A stretch of DNA of 10,425 nt from Betaproteobacteria bacterium (GCA_005889025.1 VBCZ01000323.1:6456-16880); one strand, 5' to 3'; positions 1 through 8,372 are shown, counted from the stretch's first letter. Translations and numbers: made by a program. Notes: generated from the letters alone by a model not told the origin.

Positions 1-1743
1 AATCGATCTGCGGGTGAGTCACGTCACGCTACCGCTCCCAGTCGAGCTGCGGCTGACTGATGCCGTCGGCGAAACCGAAGGGCTCGACCCCGTCGAGATC
101 TGCTGTGCCGAGCCAACGCAGCTCGTCGAATGCCTCATTCCATGCGTCTACCTTGCACCCTTGGGTCAAAGCCTGGAGGCGACCCGGCTCGGCGAAGAAC
201 ATCACCATGAGATGCGGCACGCCCGCGCCGTAGCCCCATTCCCACTGTGACGGAGCGTTGCTTCCTACATCGCCCAGCCGGCGACTGCGATTTTCTTCGA
301 TCATTCCCGCGAGGAACTCCGCAGAAAAGCCCGCCCGAACCGAAGCCGGTACGCCGAGCGCCTCGAGACCGGCGGCGGTGAACGCGACCTGCATCGCGGT
401 AGATGGAGGAGGCGTCGTCGCGACGGCGCTGGTGACGGGTGCGCTCCGCAACCAGGCTCGCGCAGCCGCAACATCCTTCACGCGCAGGTGAACATACGAC
501 GCTTCCTTCATCTTCCCGTAGCCGAAGCGGACCAGGCCCTGCACGTCGCTGTAATCGACTTCGCTGGGGTTCATAGAAGGGCGACCCACTCGCGGGTTTC
601 CTTCGATCGCCGTCAAGCCAGGATAGGCTTTGTACCAGACCTGCGAAGGCAAGGTATGACGGCGCAGGAAGCTCCTGTACTTTTGTTCGTCTGAGCATCC
701 ATCGAGCACGAGCCAATTGGTTCTGGGGTAGCCGATGGCATTGCAGAAAATGGCGTTGAGACCGAAGCCGGCCTTGTTGATGAAGTCGTCCATGTAGCTC
801 TCGACCGTGCCGTCGTAGTTGCTGAAAAATACCCCCCGCTTCCTGCCGTCGAGCAACACCCAGCGCGCGAAGTGAATCGTTCGTATGCGCCCCAGGCGGC
901 CGTGCCTGACAATGTGCCGCGCCGCATAATCGACCGTCGCGAGAATGCCAAGCAGCGTCCAGAGCCGTACGAGGCCCGGTTTCCGGCTCGCCATCGCGTT
1001 GAACTGATTGGTGACGTCGCGATCCTCCAAAAGCGCCAACGCGTCCGAATAGGCCTGGTCCACGCGCGAACAGAGCTCCACATCGGTTTTCTCCAAACGG
1101 CGAAGGCGAATGAGAAGGATCGGTGCGATAACGACGAGCAAAGGCAGCGCAAGCAGGAAAAGGCAAGGCGTCCCGCGGATTTCTCTGCATTCACGAACTG
1201 CTGTAGCTTCGACAAAATCTCCCGTGGCGGAACGCCGGTGAGAGCGGGGACGTGGCTCCCGACATACTCGTCGAGCGCTGCCTTCAACGCCGCCTCTTCG
1301 CGAATGCAGCGCACCGTCCGCCCCCGCCAATTCACATAAGCGGCCGCGGACGCAGTCTCGTGGTCCTTCATCCATGCGACAAGATCGGTATCGCTCGCGA
1401 ACCCTTCGCAACAAGAAAAGATCGACTGCAATCCTCTCCCCGCTCGCTTCACCAGCTTTCCGAGAAAGGCATTTCGGTCGCCGTCGATGTCGCCCAGGAA
1501 CGCCAGATAGAGTGGATAGGTCCGAACAGGCAGGCCGTAAACGCGAACGTCTTCCTGCGTCTTGTCGTCCAGGATGACGAATCGTGCGAAATGCAGGGTG
1601 TCGAATTCCGCGAAGGGTATGAGCGCGTTGCCGGCGTTTACGCGCCCGGGCGCATCGTTCATCGATGCGAGCAGGCCGCGAAGCTCCGCCTCGCGCCGCG
1701 GATCGATCGGCGCCAAGACCATGAACGTCGATTGCGGAGTCAC
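1..1743 (-). pseudogene. Membrane-anchored DyP-type peroxidase, disrupted by frameshift and amber codon; runs off left edge
   Basis: Haem peroxidases of the DyP family use peroxide to oxidise varied substrates. The family is recognised here by the GxxDG motif (GFADG at 76-62, inside EPFGFADGISQPQ) and by upstream DyP-like text (VQGLVRFGYG, RSRRLGDVGSNAP). The reading frame starts at GTG 1743, six bases after the catalase-like stop and behind AAGG; ATG 1722 is an alternative. The first frame is good through QFVNAEK (1200-1180); the protein then continues one frame over as a hydrophobic stretch (LFLLALPLLVVIAPILLI) followed by RLRRLEKTDVEL. That needs a -1 shift near 1150-1182. A TAG at 29-31 follows QLDWER, yet the same frame goes on as RDVTHPQID to the edge. 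The N-terminal part holds two related copies of a domain (HFARFVILDD at 1593-1564, HFARWVLLDG at 874-845) on either side of the membrane segment. The haem-ligand region would lie beyond the window. DyP assignment is firm; loss of function is likely but could be sequence error. Confidence 0.8.
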
Positions 1744-1749
1744 GGCGCC

Positions 1750-2976
1750 TTACTCGAAAACCTCATCTCCGGTCGGCTCGTAATGAGGCACGTCGTTCAT
1801 CGTGTGTCGCAGCTTCGAGAGCTCCCAATACATCCGGCGTCGAGCACGGCTTTGGTTCCCCAACGGGCGATGCTCGGCAATGCAATGCCACGGATTGTAC
1901 GAGAGCCGTTTCGCGAACTCCATCTGGGCCGGGGAGTTGAACTTCTGCCGCGGAATGCGCAGCGTGGCCGCCGATATGCGGGGAGAAAGCTTCTCGGGCC
2001 AAAGCACGGCATTGTTCTCGATCGGCATGAGGTGCGGATCGGTCTGCAGTTGCAGGCGAATGTCGAATTCGACATCTTCTTCGGCGAGCGTGGCGACCAT
2101 CGCGTCCCGAAGATAGTCGTCGGGAGGACGAAAAGGAAGGCGCGGTATCCGGGTGCGCTTCGTCGTTTTCGGCCACACCGAATATTGCATCGCCTGGCCT
2201 TCGCCGAGGAGATAGGGAACGCAGCTGAAATAAGGCGCTTCGAACGGGCTGCTCTGGGTCTTGATCCACAGCGATTGCATGATGAAGTCGAGTACGTGTG
2301 AACGATGGAAGTTGAGGAAATAGAAAATTGATGCGTTCTTCACGCTTTCGATCTGCAACTGCGCGTTAGCCTTGGTATCCGGTGTCACGAAGGTCGGCGT
2401 GGAAACGCCGAACATGTCCAGCGTGAACTTCTCCTCGTCCATCAACTTCGGTCCGGGGACACCCATCAGCTTGATGCTGATGCTCATGAAGCCTACATCG
2501 TCTATGTCGGGCGTGATGTAAGGCCCGGGCCCTGAAAAGCGCACCCAGGCACGATACGTATGCGGCTTCGCGTAGATGCCATGGCGCAGATTCGCAGGCA
2601 GACCATCGTGAACGATGAACTCCCCGCGCACGATGCCGTGCGTCTTGGTGTTTCCTCCTCGCTCGAACCCGCCGGGTCTCCAAAGGTTGCGCATCTGCGT
2701 CTGGAAGCTCGCGATGATGGATTCCAGGTAAACCTCTTCATCGGATATCGGCTTTTCCTCGGCGATTTTCAAGTGCTCGTTGGGGCGCCTCATGTTGATC
2801 AGTGCCGTGGTCAGTCTCGCGATGGGATCGCGGAGCACAGCGTCGAACGCCGGACGGAAAAAAGGATCGAATCGGCGCTCCAGATGCACGAACGACAAAG
2901 ATGCATCCGCGATCCAGTTGAGGAACGCCGATCCGGTATTGGCCGGCGGCACGGGACGGCTAATATTTGAATTCAT
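1750..2976 (-). CDS. Catalase-fold haem protein, y4iL/SrpA-like
   Basis: This is a 408-residue protein from ATG 2976; a GTG two codons upstream (2982) is an equally possible start, and neither has a clear ribosome site. No signal peptide is visible, so it is probably cytoplasmic. Catalase-fold landmarks run in order: THGIVRGEF with a candidate distal His113, WVRFSGPG (Arg146, compare VRFS of catalases), the FYFLNF segment around 218-223, the NPWHCIAEHRPLG block at 361-373, and RARRRMY at 377-383, where Arg379 and Tyr383 match the RxxxY pattern of the haem-ligating tyrosine. The stretch matching GNNTP of true catalases reads GVSTP (190-194), so the conserved asparagine pair is missing. It is shorter than classical catalases, as usual for this subfamily, whose substrates are poorly known. 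It sits six bases upstream of the DyP gene, so the two are likely co-translated. Catalatic activity should not be assumed; a peroxidase or hydroperoxide-converting role is possible. Confidence 0.85.
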   Translation of the reverse strand: MNSNISRPVPPANTGSAFLNWIADASLSFVHLERRFDPFFRPAFDAVLRDPIARLTTALINMRRPNEHLKIAEEKPISDEEVYLESIIASFQTQMRNLWRPGGFERGGNTKTHGIVRGEFIVHDGLPANLRHGIYAKPHTYRAWVRFSGPGPYITPDIDDVGFMSISIKLMGVPGPKLMDEEKFTLDMFGVSTPTFVTPDTKANAQLQIESVKNASIFYFLNFHRSHVLDFIMQSLWIKTQSSPFEAPYFSCVPYLLGEGQAMQYSVWPKTTKRTRIPRLPFRPPDDYLRDAMVATLAEEDVEFDIRLQLQTDPHLMPIENNAVLWPEKLSPRISAATLRIPRQKFNSPAQMEFAKRLSYNPWHCIAEHRPLGNQSRARRRMYWELSKLRHTMNDVPHYEPTGDEVFE

Positions 2977-3046
2977 GGGCACCAGCCGGGCAGTTTAAGA
3001 CCGACGTCACGGCAGTGCAGCCGATTCGAGCAAGGCGTGCAGATCA

Positions 3047-3483
3047 TCATGACGAAGCGGGGCCGGTGCGGCCACCTCCAAATTCCCTGCGCCATACCGC
3101 CCATGTCCAGAGACATGTCAGGAGATCTTGCAGCCCGGCGGCCAATGCAAGTGTTCCCGCGACCATCCCAAGAGGGGCAGGACGAGAGGACGGTCCAGCA
3201 GCGTGGAAAAAACAAAACCGGTCGCATTGAGTCGTCCGCTGAGCACGTAGAGCAGGCCTATTCCGGCGACCCACACCCCTGCCAGGCGAAAATAGCCTAC
3301 GCCTTGGCCTTCGAGGGGAGGAATACCCAAGACCGTCGCCACCAGGTGCGGCCAGATCATGCAGGTCGCTCCTTCGATCAGGACGACCCAGCCATAGATT
3401 TCGACCGTCTTCGCCGCGCGCCCCTGCTCGTCCGCCCTCAGCAGGCGGCGCAGCATGTCCATGAACGTGACGGGAGTCGTCAT
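3047..3483 (-). pseudogene. Small four-helix membrane protein, one-base frameshift
   Basis: The ATG at 3483 opens a frame of hydrophobic helices: about residues 28-53, 64-82 and 89-105. After codon 106 (GGA, 3168-3166) the frame turns into non-hydrophobic sequence and ends at 121 residues. One frame over, the text continues smoothly as GMVAGTLALAAGLQDLL and LWTWAVWRRE, ending at the stop at 3047-3049. Adding one base in the C-run at 3167-3169 (plus strand) gives a clean 145-residue protein with a fourth helix. Features such as GLLYVLSGRLNATGF and LLDRPLVLPLLG resemble small uncharacterised membrane proteins; I do not know a function. It lies between the GMC and catalase-like genes on the same strand, so it is probably an operon member in the inner membrane. 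Ribosome binding is weak upstream of 3483. The lesion may be genuine or a homopolymer sequencing error. Confidence 0.7.
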
Positions 3484-3545
3484 GGCTCGAACAGATGCGA
3501 TGTTAGCAAATGCTGGCCCGGATGGACCGCACTGGATGCGGCCCG

Positions 3546-3563
3546 TCCCTTAAGGGAGCTCCC
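3546..3563. repeat. Two overlapping perfect palindromes between GMC and membrane-protein genes
   Basis: TCCCTTAAGGGA (3546-3557) and GGGAGCTCCC (3554-3563) overlap by four bases in the 87-base gap after the GMC stop. The two could form alternative hairpins in the operon transcript. Neither is followed by a T-run on the minus strand, so a terminator is not claimed; a processing or attenuation role is possible. Confidence 0.35.
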
Positions 3564-3570
3564 CCGACTT

Positions 3571-5625
3571 TCACCGTGCTGCGACTCGCGCCGACACAGT
3601 CGGTACCGACAATACATCGTCATGGTGATCAGCTGCGGCCGCGGCTTTCGCGTCTTCGATGATCACGTCGCTTGCCTTCTCGCTCGCCATGTATACCGCG
3701 GATGCGATGAAAAACCCCGGGATTTTCGGAAACACGGACGCGTCCACGACCCGCAGCCTGCGCGTGCCGTGAATCCTGAAGCTGCTATCTGTCACCGCAG
3801 AGGGATCGCTGGCGGGACCCATCTTGCACGTGCAGGACGCATGATGGCCCCACGCGTTGTCCTTGATGAATTGACGGATCTGTTCGTCAGTGTGAATGTT
3901 CCCGCCGGGAAGGATCTCTTCGGCAATCACGCTTTGGCAGCGGGCAGTGATCCGGCGCACGGTTTCCACGCCCTCCGCCACCGATGCAAGATCGTCGCCC
4001 GAGCCCGTGCCTTCATCGAAATAATGAAAGTTGATTTCCGGCACGTCGCGCGGATCGGCCGAGCGCAGCGTCACCCGCCCGGCGGTGTTGTTGGTATGCG
4101 CCTTGAGGATGGCCCAGCTGAAGAAATCGTCTTCTCGCGCGATTGCGGCTGAATAACCGGGAAAGTAGCCCTTGAAAGATCCGAGGAGGCCGAAGATGAA
4201 CAGGTCCGGCTCCGGCCGACTGGGGAACGATCGCTTCATCATCGATATGAGCGCACCGTTGGTCGCATAGGGCCCTCCCCCTTTCAACCATTCTTCAAAT
4301 TGCGGATCGGGTGCCTCACCCGGCAATGGGGGACGCAGCTTCATGCCCTTCATGAGCGAGAAGCCGCCCTTCATTCTGGATACGACGCACACTTCATAGC
4401 GATCCTGCAGATTCTCACCCACGCCCGCCAGCTCGACCTTGACGGGAATTCCGTATCGCTCGAGCTCCTCTCGGGGTCCGATGCCCGACAACTTGAGCAG
4501 CTGGGGTGTATTGAACGCACCCGCGCAAAGGATCACCTCTCGCGCCGCCGAAGCGATAAGTTTCTGCGCCACGGCGCCTGGCGCATAGCGAGGATCTGCG
4601 CGGTATAAGCGCTTGCCGGAAAGATATTCCACGCCGGTGGCGCGATTGTGGCCGTCCAGCAAGACGCGGGTCGCCAGCGCGTGTGTGCGCACCACAAGCT
4701 GCGTTGGGCAGGCGGACTGAACGCGGCGAATATAGTCGCGACTGCCGACGCGCCGGCCGCGATGCGTGGAAATAGGCATCATGCAGATCCCTTCCCCGCT
4801 TTGCCGGACCAACCGCCAATCATTGGGATCGAAATGAGTTTCAAGCCGCCCGAGTACGCGAGTGAGGGGTCTGCCAAGCGTCGCAAACGACTCGCGCAGC
4901 GCGGCCGCAGCGAGCGTCTTCAGGAATTCATCGCGCACCATCAATATCGGATCGGCGACATTGGTCGAAAGCCAGCCCCGGAAACCATGGCGGCTCTCGG
5001 TTGCCGCGGGCGACACATATTCACAGCGCTCGAGCCGCTCGAAATAGCGCCGCATATTGTCCCCGGCCCAGGATGGATCGCCGGTGAGTTGAGCGATATG
5101 ATCCCAGTCGCTGCTGTGCGGATAGATCACGATCATCGCGCTGTGTGCGGTGCATCCGCCCAGCGTTGCGCATCGCGGATAAAGCACGCCGTCGCGCGCG
5201 ATTTGGAATTTCTCGTCACGCTTCTGCTGGGCGTCGTCAGCGTAATGGCGCACGAAGAAATTCCAGGCAAGACGCTCGTCTTCCGAGGCGCGCGCATGAA
5301 ATGCAGGGACCTGGCAGTCGTAGGTTTCCTCGTCACCACCGGCCTCGAGCAGCAGCACCCTGAAGCCCGCGAGCGCCAGGTTAGCGGCTAACGGTCCCCC
5401 GCCGGCACCGGAACCGACGACGACATAGTCGAACGCATCGCCGCCGCCAGGCGCAGCGCAATTGAGCGGCGCAGCGACCTGCGCCGAGTCGCCCGGCCTG
5501 AAGAACGACGTGCATCCACTCACGAGCGCGCTCACCGCGGAGGCGCAGGCTCCGCACGCCTGAATGAAGCGGCGCCGGGATACGGCGCCGGCGAATGAGC
5601 CAGCGGGGTGACGGCTCCTAGTCAA
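3571..5625 (-). CDS. Tat-exported lipoprotein GMC-family FAD oxidoreductase
   Basis: GMC enzymes oxidise alcohols, sugars or sterols with FAD and pass electrons to oxygen or to a carrier. The 684-residue protein begins with a twin-arginine signal (SRRRFIQ, residues 16-22), a short hydrophobic stretch and a lipobox VSGC (Cys38), so it should be exported folded and lipid-anchored. The FAD Rossmann motif is VVVGSGAGGG (68-77), with acidic Glu94 in LLLEAGG. GGCTAHSAMIVIYP matches the second GMC block, and GAFNTPQLLKLSGIGP is the classic GMC signature 2. The catalytic histidine is probably His595 in WGHHASCTCKMG (592-603). The terminal block reads VVDASVFPKIPGFFIASAVYM, and I see no clear Asn-Pro or His-Pro where many GMC enzymes carry their second catalytic residue. 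The start is TTG 5625, the first possible start after an in-frame TAA upstream; no ATG lies ahead of the Tat motif. It follows the cytochrome gene by 74 bases, which suggests electron transfer to that cytochrome rather than to oxygen. Substrate unknown. Confidence 0.93.
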   Translation of the reverse strand: MTRSRHPAGSFAGAVSRRRFIQACGACASAVSALVSGCTSFFRPGDSAQVAAPLNCAAPGGGDAFDYVVVGSGAGGGPLAANLALAGFRVLLLEAGGDEETYDCQVPAFHARASEDERLAWNFFVRHYADDAQQKRDEKFQIARDGVLYPRCATLGGCTAHSAMIVIYPHSSDWDHIAQLTGDPSWAGDNMRRYFERLERCEYVSPAATESRHGFRGWLSTNVADPILMVRDEFLKTLAAAALRESFATLGRPLTRVLGRLETHFDPNDWRLVRQSGEGICMMPISTHRGRRVGSRDYIRRVQSACPTQLVVRTHALATRVLLDGHNRATGVEYLSGKRLYRADPRYAPGAVAQKLIASAAREVILCAGAFNTPQLLKLSGIGPREELERYGIPVKVELAGVGENLQDRYEVCVVSRMKGGFSLMKGMKLRPPLPGEAPDPQFEEWLKGGGPYATNGALISMMKRSFPSRPEPDLFIFGLLGSFKGYFPGYSAAIAREDDFFSWAILKAHTNNTAGRVTLRSADPRDVPEINFHYFDEGTGSGDDLASVAEGVETVRRITARCQSVIAEEILPGGNIHTDEQIRQFIKDNAWGHHASCTCKMGPASDPSAVTDSSFRIHGTRRLRVVDASVFPKIPGFFIASAVYMASEKASDVIIEDAKAAAAADHHDDVLSVPTVSARVAAR

Positions 5626-5699
5626 GGTTTAGAGCTTCTAACACAATGAAACGCGTGATGCGCTGGCAATGGTGCGTCACACCTGCGCGTCTGCTTCGC

Positions 5700-8213
5700 T
5701 CATAGTGTTTTGAGAAACGCGATCAGCGCACGCTTGTCCTGGTCGCTCAGGCCCGGCTCCTCGCCGAAGAAGTCGGTGCCGAAGTAATGCCCGCGATTGA
5801 CGACGAAGTCCGGGCACTTGCTGATCTGCAGCAGAGGTTCGATCAGGTTCGCAAAGACTCTGCGCGCGTCTTCGTCGGTCGCGCGAGGAGGAAGCGACTT
5901 GAGGTCGCGCTTGGCATCGACGAGGAAGCGGAGCGCTTTGCCCCTTTGCTCGAGGTCGATGTTGGACAGCAGATTGATCGGCGTGCCTTTGGGAATCGGG
6001 CCGATCTCGATCCCGCCTTCGCTGAAAAGCCATGGCTGGGCGTAGCTCAGGGGGCCCGCGAGCTGCTCCAGAAAATCCGGCAGATATCCCTTGGGAACGC
6101 GCAGATAGGTGGTGGCCGAGGTTACGTCGATGGTTCCGGGAACCTCTTTGCCGGAGGCCGTCATGTACTTTCGATCGCCCTTTCGTTTTTCGGGCCAGAG
6201 CAGCTGCTCGATGCCGCTGTCGAACGACTTCATGCGGTCGCTGACCGATCCGCTCCAGTAAAAGTCTCCCAGCGAATTGTTGAGCAGAAAAGGCGCCGAC
6301 GACCAGAGACTGATCAGCGATGGCGGGCGAATATATCCACGTCCGCCCGCGGGCATGTCGTAGGAATACGGTGCGCCGGTAATCGGATGATGGACCGTTA
6401 TTTTTCCCACCGAGGGCAGGCTCTTGTAGGTATGCGACGAAAAATTGTCCCAGATGTCGCCGGCAAGCGCATTGGTCGCGAGCGACGAGCAGGCATTGGT
6501 CTCGAGCAAAGTCACGGGCACGCGCAGATCGGTCGAGAAATAGTTGCCTGATGCGAAGTCATCGGCCAGCGCGATGCGGGTCATCGACATCTTGAACCCG
6601 CTGCCCTTGGTGTAGGCCCAGTAATCGTTCCAGCATTTCAGGTAATTGCCGCCCGCGCAGGAAGGGTCCTGGAAAAATCGGAAAGCCTCTTCCGGAAGCT
6701 TGCTCGAGTGGCATCGAGCGCAGCGCTCGGCAAACACGACCTTTCCGCGATCGAGCTCGCCCTTGTCGCTGGAGAGGTATCCGCGGCCGCCGGGCGCGTC
6801 CTTCAAATAGTCGGGGCGGGCCGTGGCGAGAAAGAAAAGCGCCACATCGGGGGTCTGCGACTCGGTCGCCTTCCAATAGCTCGAATTCCTGTTCGCCACC
6901 GCGATTTCGAAAGGCGTGAACTTCGTGCCGCCAACGAACGGTCTGAAGTGCTCCAGCCATTCCTCGCTGAACAGGCCGATGTTCACGAACACGCGGTTCA
7001 ACGCGCCGAGAGCGCCGACCGAATCGGATCCGTCTTTGAGGACCCGAGGCGTCCATACGGTATTGGGTGCCTGGTAGAACTGCGTCAAGGGGCTGCCGGG
7101 CGGAACATATTTGTTGAGATGCTCGTTATTCAACTCACCGCCTGCAAGCTCCTCCTTGCCCCATCTTTTCGCCAATGCCATCCGCGCGCCAAGGTTGTAG
7201 ACCGCGTTCATGGTGCGCGGGTTGTTCATATAGTCGGTGGAAACAAACGAGGTGTCGAGCGCGCCGGGACGCGAGGTGTGGAACAGCTGATATGCGAAGC
7301 TCGACTCGTCCACGTCCCAAACAAAGATGCGATCGACCCAGAAATATTGCGCGCCCGGATTGGAGTTGAGATTCTCCCACTTGGGGTGTTCCGGATCGGC
7401 CGGCGGGTTGCTCGGATTCGGCCCGACGTGACAGAAACCGCAGGACATGCCGACTCGATAAGGCTTGATGAGCTTCTTGTCGTTGTAGTAGGCCGGATCC
7501 GTGTAATAGCGTTCGGGGTCCCAGCGCTTTGCCGCCGCTTCATCGAAGTCAGGATTGGGAAACAGCCGCAGCCCGACAACGCCGGTCGCGTAGCCGTAGT
7601 AGGAACCGACCGGAATGTTCTTGCCTCGGGCGCCGATCTTGACGCCGGGATACTTCGCTTCGTTCTCGAACGGATCAGGCGGACAGGCTTCGCTCCTGAC
7701 GTCGAGCCACAGGCCATAGCGGTCTTTGCGCGGGCCGTTGCCTTTGTCGAAGCACGGCTCGATCACCAGGCCGAGATACTGCCAACGGTTGTCGCGACTG
7801 TAATTCTTTATGCTGGGATGGTTGGAGATGGTCTTGAGAAAATCCAGGATGCCGGCGCTCTTTACGGACAGCCCATCCCAAAGGCGGTCGTTGCCGCCAG
7901 TCCAAACGATCCAGTTGTTGCGGCCTTTTACCGCCGCGGAAACCGCCTGATCGGGCGAGATGCTCGGGACGTAGGGAGCCAGCGCCGCTGCGACCTGCGC
8001 CGCGTTTTTTGTAATGCCATAGTCCATTTCACGAAAATAGTCCTCGTCGGCCGCGAGAAAGCTTTCGGCGGCGCGGCCCACGCACATGGCTTCGTCGAGG
8101 ACGCGCCCGGAACCCTGTCCGCACATCGAGATCAGGGGCAAGGTGCTGCAGGACAATCCCAGGACACTCAATGCGGGAAGCAGCCATGCGAGGCGCCGGT
8201 GGCCCATTGTCAT
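5700..8213 (-). CDS. Large exported diheme c-type cytochrome, CCP/MauG-like C-terminal region
   Basis: The 837-residue protein from ATG 8213 has a signal sequence (HRRLAWLLPALSVLGLSC); Cys22 could be lipidated, but GLSC is a poor lipobox. Two covalent haem c sites are visible: CGFCH at about 258-262 (7442-7428) and CARCH at about 498-502 (6722-6708), spaced 240 residues. Near 625-650 the text PPSLISLWSSAPFLLNN resembles the PxLRNVxxTAPYFHDGS segment of bacterial cytochrome c peroxidases and MauG, with asparagine where those have His. Diheme rubber oxygenases (RoxA/RoxB) share this general plan, so that group is an alternative to a plain electron carrier. The frame could begin 33 codons earlier at TTG 8312, but that would put non-signal sequence ahead of the signal peptide, so 8213 is preferred (GGA about ten bases upstream). 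An ATG at 8207 is also possible. It is the first gene of the minus-strand block and most likely receives electrons from the GMC enzyme behind it. The protein is much longer than typical CCPs (about 330 residues). Confidence 0.88.
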   Translation of the reverse strand: MTMGHRRLAWLLPALSVLGLSCSTLPLISMCGQGSGRVLDEAMCVGRAAESFLAADEDYFREMDYGITKNAAQVAAALAPYVPSISPDQAVSAAVKGRNNWIVWTGGNDRLWDGLSVKSAGILDFLKTISNHPSIKNYSRDNRWQYLGLVIEPCFDKGNGPRKDRYGLWLDVRSEACPPDPFENEAKYPGVKIGARGKNIPVGSYYGYATGVVGLRLFPNPDFDEAAAKRWDPERYYTDPAYYNDKKLIKPYRVGMSCGFCHVGPNPSNPPADPEHPKWENLNSNPGAQYFWVDRIFVWDVDESSFAYQLFHTSRPGALDTSFVSTDYMNNPRTMNAVYNLGARMALAKRWGKEELAGGELNNEHLNKYVPPGSPLTQFYQAPNTVWTPRVLKDGSDSVGALGALNRVFVNIGLFSEEWLEHFRPFVGGTKFTPFEIAVANRNSSYWKATESQTPDVALFFLATARPDYLKDAPGGRGYLSSDKGELDRGKVVFAERCARCHSSKLPEEAFRFFQDPSCAGGNYLKCWNDYWAYTKGSGFKMSMTRIALADDFASGNYFSTDLRVPVTLLETNACSSLATNALAGDIWDNFSSHTYKSLPSVGKITVHHPITGAPYSYDMPAGGRGYIRPPSLISLWSSAPFLLNNSLGDFYWSGSVSDRMKSFDSGIEQLLWPEKRKGDRKYMTASGKEVPGTIDVTSATTYLRVPKGYLPDFLEQLAGPLSYAQPWLFSEGGIEIGPIPKGTPINLLSNIDLEQRGKALRFLVDAKRDLKSLPPRATDEDARRVFANLIEPLLQISKCPDFVVNRGHYFGTDFFGEEPGLSDQDKRALIAFLKTL

Positions 8214-8283
8214 CGCCCGATCCAGTAAAGATGTCCGAAATATCGCCAACGCCGTTCTGCTGCACAAGCCAACGTTGAACTTT

Positions 8284-8300
8284 AGGAAATCATGTTTCCT
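8284..8300. promoter_or_regulatory. Operator-like inverted repeat upstream of the cytochrome operon
   Basis: Perfect 6-bp arms AGGAAA (8284-8289) and TTTCCT (8295-8300) flank a 5-base centre. On the minus strand a TTGACC box (8312-8307) sits 17 bases upstream of the left-hand arm, so a regulator bound here would overlap a weak candidate promoter for the cytochrome gene, about 70 bases before its ATG. No -10 box of good quality is visible, so this is a candidate only. Confidence 0.3.
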
Positions 8301-8372
8301 GCAGCAGGTCAAGAGTGCCGCGGTGAACCGCCCGTAGTGAGAAAGCCGGGCGCTTACTACGACGCTTTGCGC

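Noticed and set aside
1252..2301. 349-codon open frame on the plus strand
   Set aside because: It spans the DyP and catalase-like genes in antisense; no motif or ribosome site was seen.
3160..3175. Programmed ribosomal frameshifting in the membrane-protein gene
   Set aside because: The direction (-1) would fit, but the local codons do not form an X XXY YYZ heptamer and no stimulatory hairpin was evident; a deletion is simpler.
3037..4152. 371-codon open frame on the plus strand
   Set aside because: Antisense to the membrane protein and the GMC C-terminus, whose motifs are clear; its composition is Arg/His-rich shadow sequence.
6708..8228. 506-codon open frame on the plus strand
   Set aside because: It lies antisense to the cytochrome gene, which carries CxxCH motifs and a signal peptide; its translation has no recognisable family and fits a G+C-rich shadow frame.
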